Assembly (NCBI GenBank): GCA_963578605.1
Contig: CAUZEA010000017.1
Location: forward strand, 1-64,000
Reading direction: 5' to 3'
From: JAKVCB01 sp963578605
GTDB taxonomy: Bacteria > Planctomycetota > Planctomycetia > Pirellulales > Lacipirellulaceae
DNA: 64,000 bases
The translations under genes were made by a program, and so were the position numbers. Positions 62,080-64,000 of this stretch are shown piece after piece. The notes beneath the pieces were generated by a model. That model was not told the origin of the DNA. It saw only the letters and a list, made by a program, of their open reading frames with translations, and did not search any database. How positions within the stretch are numbered: the first letter of the stretch is position 1; every line of letters starts with the position of its first letter.

Positions 62080-63079
62080 ATGAACCGCTTATCGTACTTG
62101 TGGATAGCCTTGGTGCTGTTGTGTATTTCCGCGTGCACTCGCACTGAACAATCGGCAGCACCTGAGGAATATCCTGCGGCGGACCATGCGCAGGATCTTC
62201 CTCCTGCCGTTTCTCCGTTCCCGCCGACTGAACCAATGCAACCGCCTCTTGTTGCTCCGTTTGATAGCCATCAAGCCAAGGCCCTGCAAAAAGCCTGGGC
62301 CGATCACCTTGGCACACCTGTCCAAATCACGGACTCGGTTGGCATGAAATTCAACCTGATCCCACCGGGCGAGTTTACGATGGGTAGCCCGGATTTGGAG
62401 GCGGATCGCGGGGGCGATGAAACCCATCACCTGGTAAGGATCACAAAACCGTTTTATTTGAGCGCGAATGAAGTAACGCAAGTTCAGTACGAGCAGGTGG
62501 TGGATAAGAATCCGAGTTACTTCAGCGCATTGGGGAAGGGTAAGGACCGCGTGTCCGGCGACACATCGCAGTTGCCGGTCGAACAGGTGAGTTGGAGCGA
62601 TGCGGTAGCGTTTTGCGGTAAGCTCAGCGAGCGGGAAGGGGTGGAATATCGCTTGCCGACTGAAGCCGAGTGGGAATACGCGTGAGCCGAGTGGGAATAC
62701 GCGTGCCGCGCAGGAACGACTACCACTTACAGCTTTGGCAATAACGTTTCCCAGCTTGGCGAGTACGCATGGTACGACGCCAACTCAAGAGAGACAACAC
62801 ACCCGGTTGGCGAGAAACTACCCAACGCTTGGGGCCTTTTTGACATGCACGGCAATGTATTCGAGTGGTGCCAGGACTGGCATGGCCCTTATGAGAGTCT
62901 GCAGGTGGTGAGCGATCCAACAGGTCCTGCGTCGGGCGTTGCCCGTGTGTTGCGTGGCGGGGCGTTCGGCAATCTACCGAGGTTCGTTCGTGCTGCCACC
63001 CGCGTCGTCAACCCTCCGGGCCTCCGTCTCCATCGCTTTTGGTTTTCGTTTGGCCAGAACTTACCCCTTATCACCTTAA
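62080..63079 (+). pseudogene. Sulfatase-modifying-factor-like lipoprotein gene, broken (copy 2)
   Basis: The first 201 codons give a lipoprotein signal (LVLLCISACTR, lipobox cysteine about 19) and most of an FGE/SUMF1 domain: FNLIPPGEFTMGSP, SANEVTQVQYEQVVDKNPSY and YRLPTEAEWEYA. A 21-base tandem duplication (62665-62685 and 62686-62706) brings in a TGA where the second copy has the cysteine codon TGC. Beyond it the same frame continues: CRAGTTTTYSFGN, DMHGNVFEWCQDW and RVLRGGAFGN. Near 63.03 kb a second frame change is needed to reach the normal end FGFRLARTYPLSP. Both lesions suggest inactivation; the first copy at 59.29 kb is also dead. Confidence 0.8.
62665..62706 (+). repeat. 21-bp tandem duplication within coding sequence
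   Basis: GCCGAGTGGGAATACGCGTG plus A (first unit) or C (second unit). The units differ only in the last base, which decides between TGA and TGC. Confidence 0.95.
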
Positions 63080-63482
63080 CCACTTTACCCCTTGCCCGGC
63101 GCAGCCGGGGCGAAGTTTGACCGGGGGGGGGGGCGAGTTCAAGCGGCCATCCTTTTGCCGCAACTGGGTCACCCCATGTTTTGGTGTGGCCCCTTTTTTT
63201 GTGCGCACTATTTTGCAGGCACTTCCCGAAGGACCGATATCCTAAACTCGAATACCGCCGCCTTCAGACCCGTTGCGTAGTTGCACCAGTCGCACTAGAT
63301 GCAACAACACGGCAATCGTGGGGCAATTTGTCAGTGAAAAACCGCCTCTAATCTCATTCTGAGATAAATAAACCCCTTTTCGGAACCTGCCCGAAACCTG
63401 TGGTGTTGGTAGCTCAGTCAAACAAATGGCCAACAGTTGGCCTGTTACTGTCGCACCCTACCCAACGGAAGGATATCCCAAG
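63080..63482. other. Intergenic region with an 11-base G run
   Basis: The run of eleven G is at 63123-63133. No gene or RNA is recognised. The last 25 bases carry the ribosome binding site of the next gene. Confidence 0.5.
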
Positions 63483-64000
63483 ATGAGTCTCTCAAAATAC
63501 TCGAAACGCCGTGGCCAGTTTGAAGCTCTCGAAGCCAAGCAGTTGTTTGCTGCCGACCTCGTAGGAGGTGCTGCGGCTGATCTAGCAGATACCGCTGTGG
63601 TTGCTGAATACGACCCTGGCGACAACACCGACATCGATTTGGTTCCTGAAAATGTCCGTACTAACCTCGGCGGCATTAAAACAAACCAGGAGTCGGTGTC
63701 GCACGGCTGCCGTGGCGGTTTTAACTTCTTAGAAAACGCAAACCTCGGTGGTCAGGAAGGTGAGCCGATCACAGAAGAGAGTGCTCCTGTGGCATCGATA
63801 GCCCCCGATGGCTGTGTCGACCTGATAGGAGGTGCCGCAATTGATTTACCAGATACCGCTATCGTTGCTGAAATCAGCCACGGCTGGGAAAATCCGAGTA
63901 ATGGTCAAACATGTCTGGTGAATACGGGTCTTGGCGGGCAGGAAGGTGAGCCACTGATGAATACAAACCTGGGGGACCACTTGGTTGTCGATGGTGAGGG
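63483..64000 (+). CDS. LEPR-type surface protein, N-terminal part (runs off right edge)
   Basis: GGAAGGA lies eight bases before the ATG. The first residues (KRRGQFEALEAKQLFAAD, about 8-25) are the LEPR-type N-terminal sorting signal of planctomycete surface and giant proteins. The visible 172 residues are acidic and repetitive: DLVGGAAADLADTAVVAE (about 26-43) recurs as DLIGGAAIDLPDTAIVAE (about 117), and ANLGGQEGEP recurs as TGLGGQEGEP. No catalytic domain is reached. The gene continues beyond 64000; such proteins often exceed 1000 residues. Confidence 0.85.
   Translation, partial: MSLSKYSKRRGQFEALEAKQLFAADLVGGAAADLADTAVVAEYDPGDNTDIDLVPENVRTNLGGIKTNQESVSHGCRGGFNFLENANLGGQEGEPITEESAPVASIAPDGCVDLIGGAAIDLPDTAIVAEISHGWENPSNGQTCLVNTGLGGQEGEPLMNTNLGDHLVVDGE

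Noticed and set aside
10940..62685. Recoding of TAG or TGA as sense codons
   Set aside because: In-frame stops occur at 10940, 11396, 12058, 59045 and 62683, but intact genes in the window end normally with TAG and TGA, and several of the affected genes also have frameshifts or truncations.

Overview
The window reads as a piece of a planctomycete chromosome, most likely order Pirellulales. The evidence is the family content: paired DUF1501 and DUF1549/DUF1553 (PSD1) proteins with planctomycete cytochrome-type CxxCH domains, two DUF1559 prepilin-like proteins, a Tat-exported Gfo/Idh/MocA oxidoreductase, LEPR-type N-terminal signals, and secreted proteins ending in a dockerin-like domain plus PEP-CTERM. 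No rRNA operon, complete tRNA or CRISPR array was found.

Layout. 1-8.6 kb is mostly housekeeping: the 5' part of polA (leftward), a membrane-anchored coiled-coil protein, a TatD-type hydrolase, a SUI1/YciH factor, an S4 RNA-binding protein, a fatty acid desaturase and a small secreted CxxC protein. 8.9-13.8 kb holds a DUF3500 gene, a heavily broken LEPR/dockerin/glycosidase-like gene, and a truncated copy of the DUF3500 3' end. 13.9-28.1 kb holds typA, a leftward set (cytochrome/FGE-like, oxidoreductase, PQQ propeller), a ceramidase-like gene followed by an HpcH/HpaI aldolase, and the DUF1501-PSD1 pair. 28.2-45.3 kb is a carbohydrate-oriented secretome: LamG plus glycosidase-like proteins, two DUF1559 proteins around a lipoprotein, LamG-sialidase, sialidase-PEP-CTERM, and three copies of a domain I do not recognise. 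Modules have clearly been exchanged and duplicated at DNA level here. A PLP-dependent cysteine-synthase-like gene follows.

From about 46.86 to about 55.7 kb lies an integrative element. It starts at a tRNA-Arg(CCG) 3' half and carries a tyrosine integrase, two DNA-binding proteins, an uncharacterised protein translationally coupled to a family A DNA polymerase, a winged-helix protein and, on the other strand, a set of short genes separated by intrinsic terminators (including a DUF932-like gene). I see no capsid, terminase, portal, tail or relaxase gene, so it looks like a replication-competent satellite or integrative plasmid rather than a complete phage.

55.9-64 kb is a gene graveyard with living members: a seven-blade SBBP propeller with exact 168-bp repeats, a 5'-truncated pentapeptide/dockerin gene, a pentapeptide gene with a stop just before its PEP-CTERM, two paralogous sulfatase-modifying-factor-like genes that are both broken, a TonB-receptor-type N-terminal remnant overlapping a glycosidase-like gene, and the start of a LEPR-type surface protein. 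The most unusual signals are the polymerase element, the 12-bp tandem repeat carrying the Shine-Dalgarno of a PEP-CTERM gene, the triplicated unknown domain, and a composite palindromic motif found upstream of three genes.
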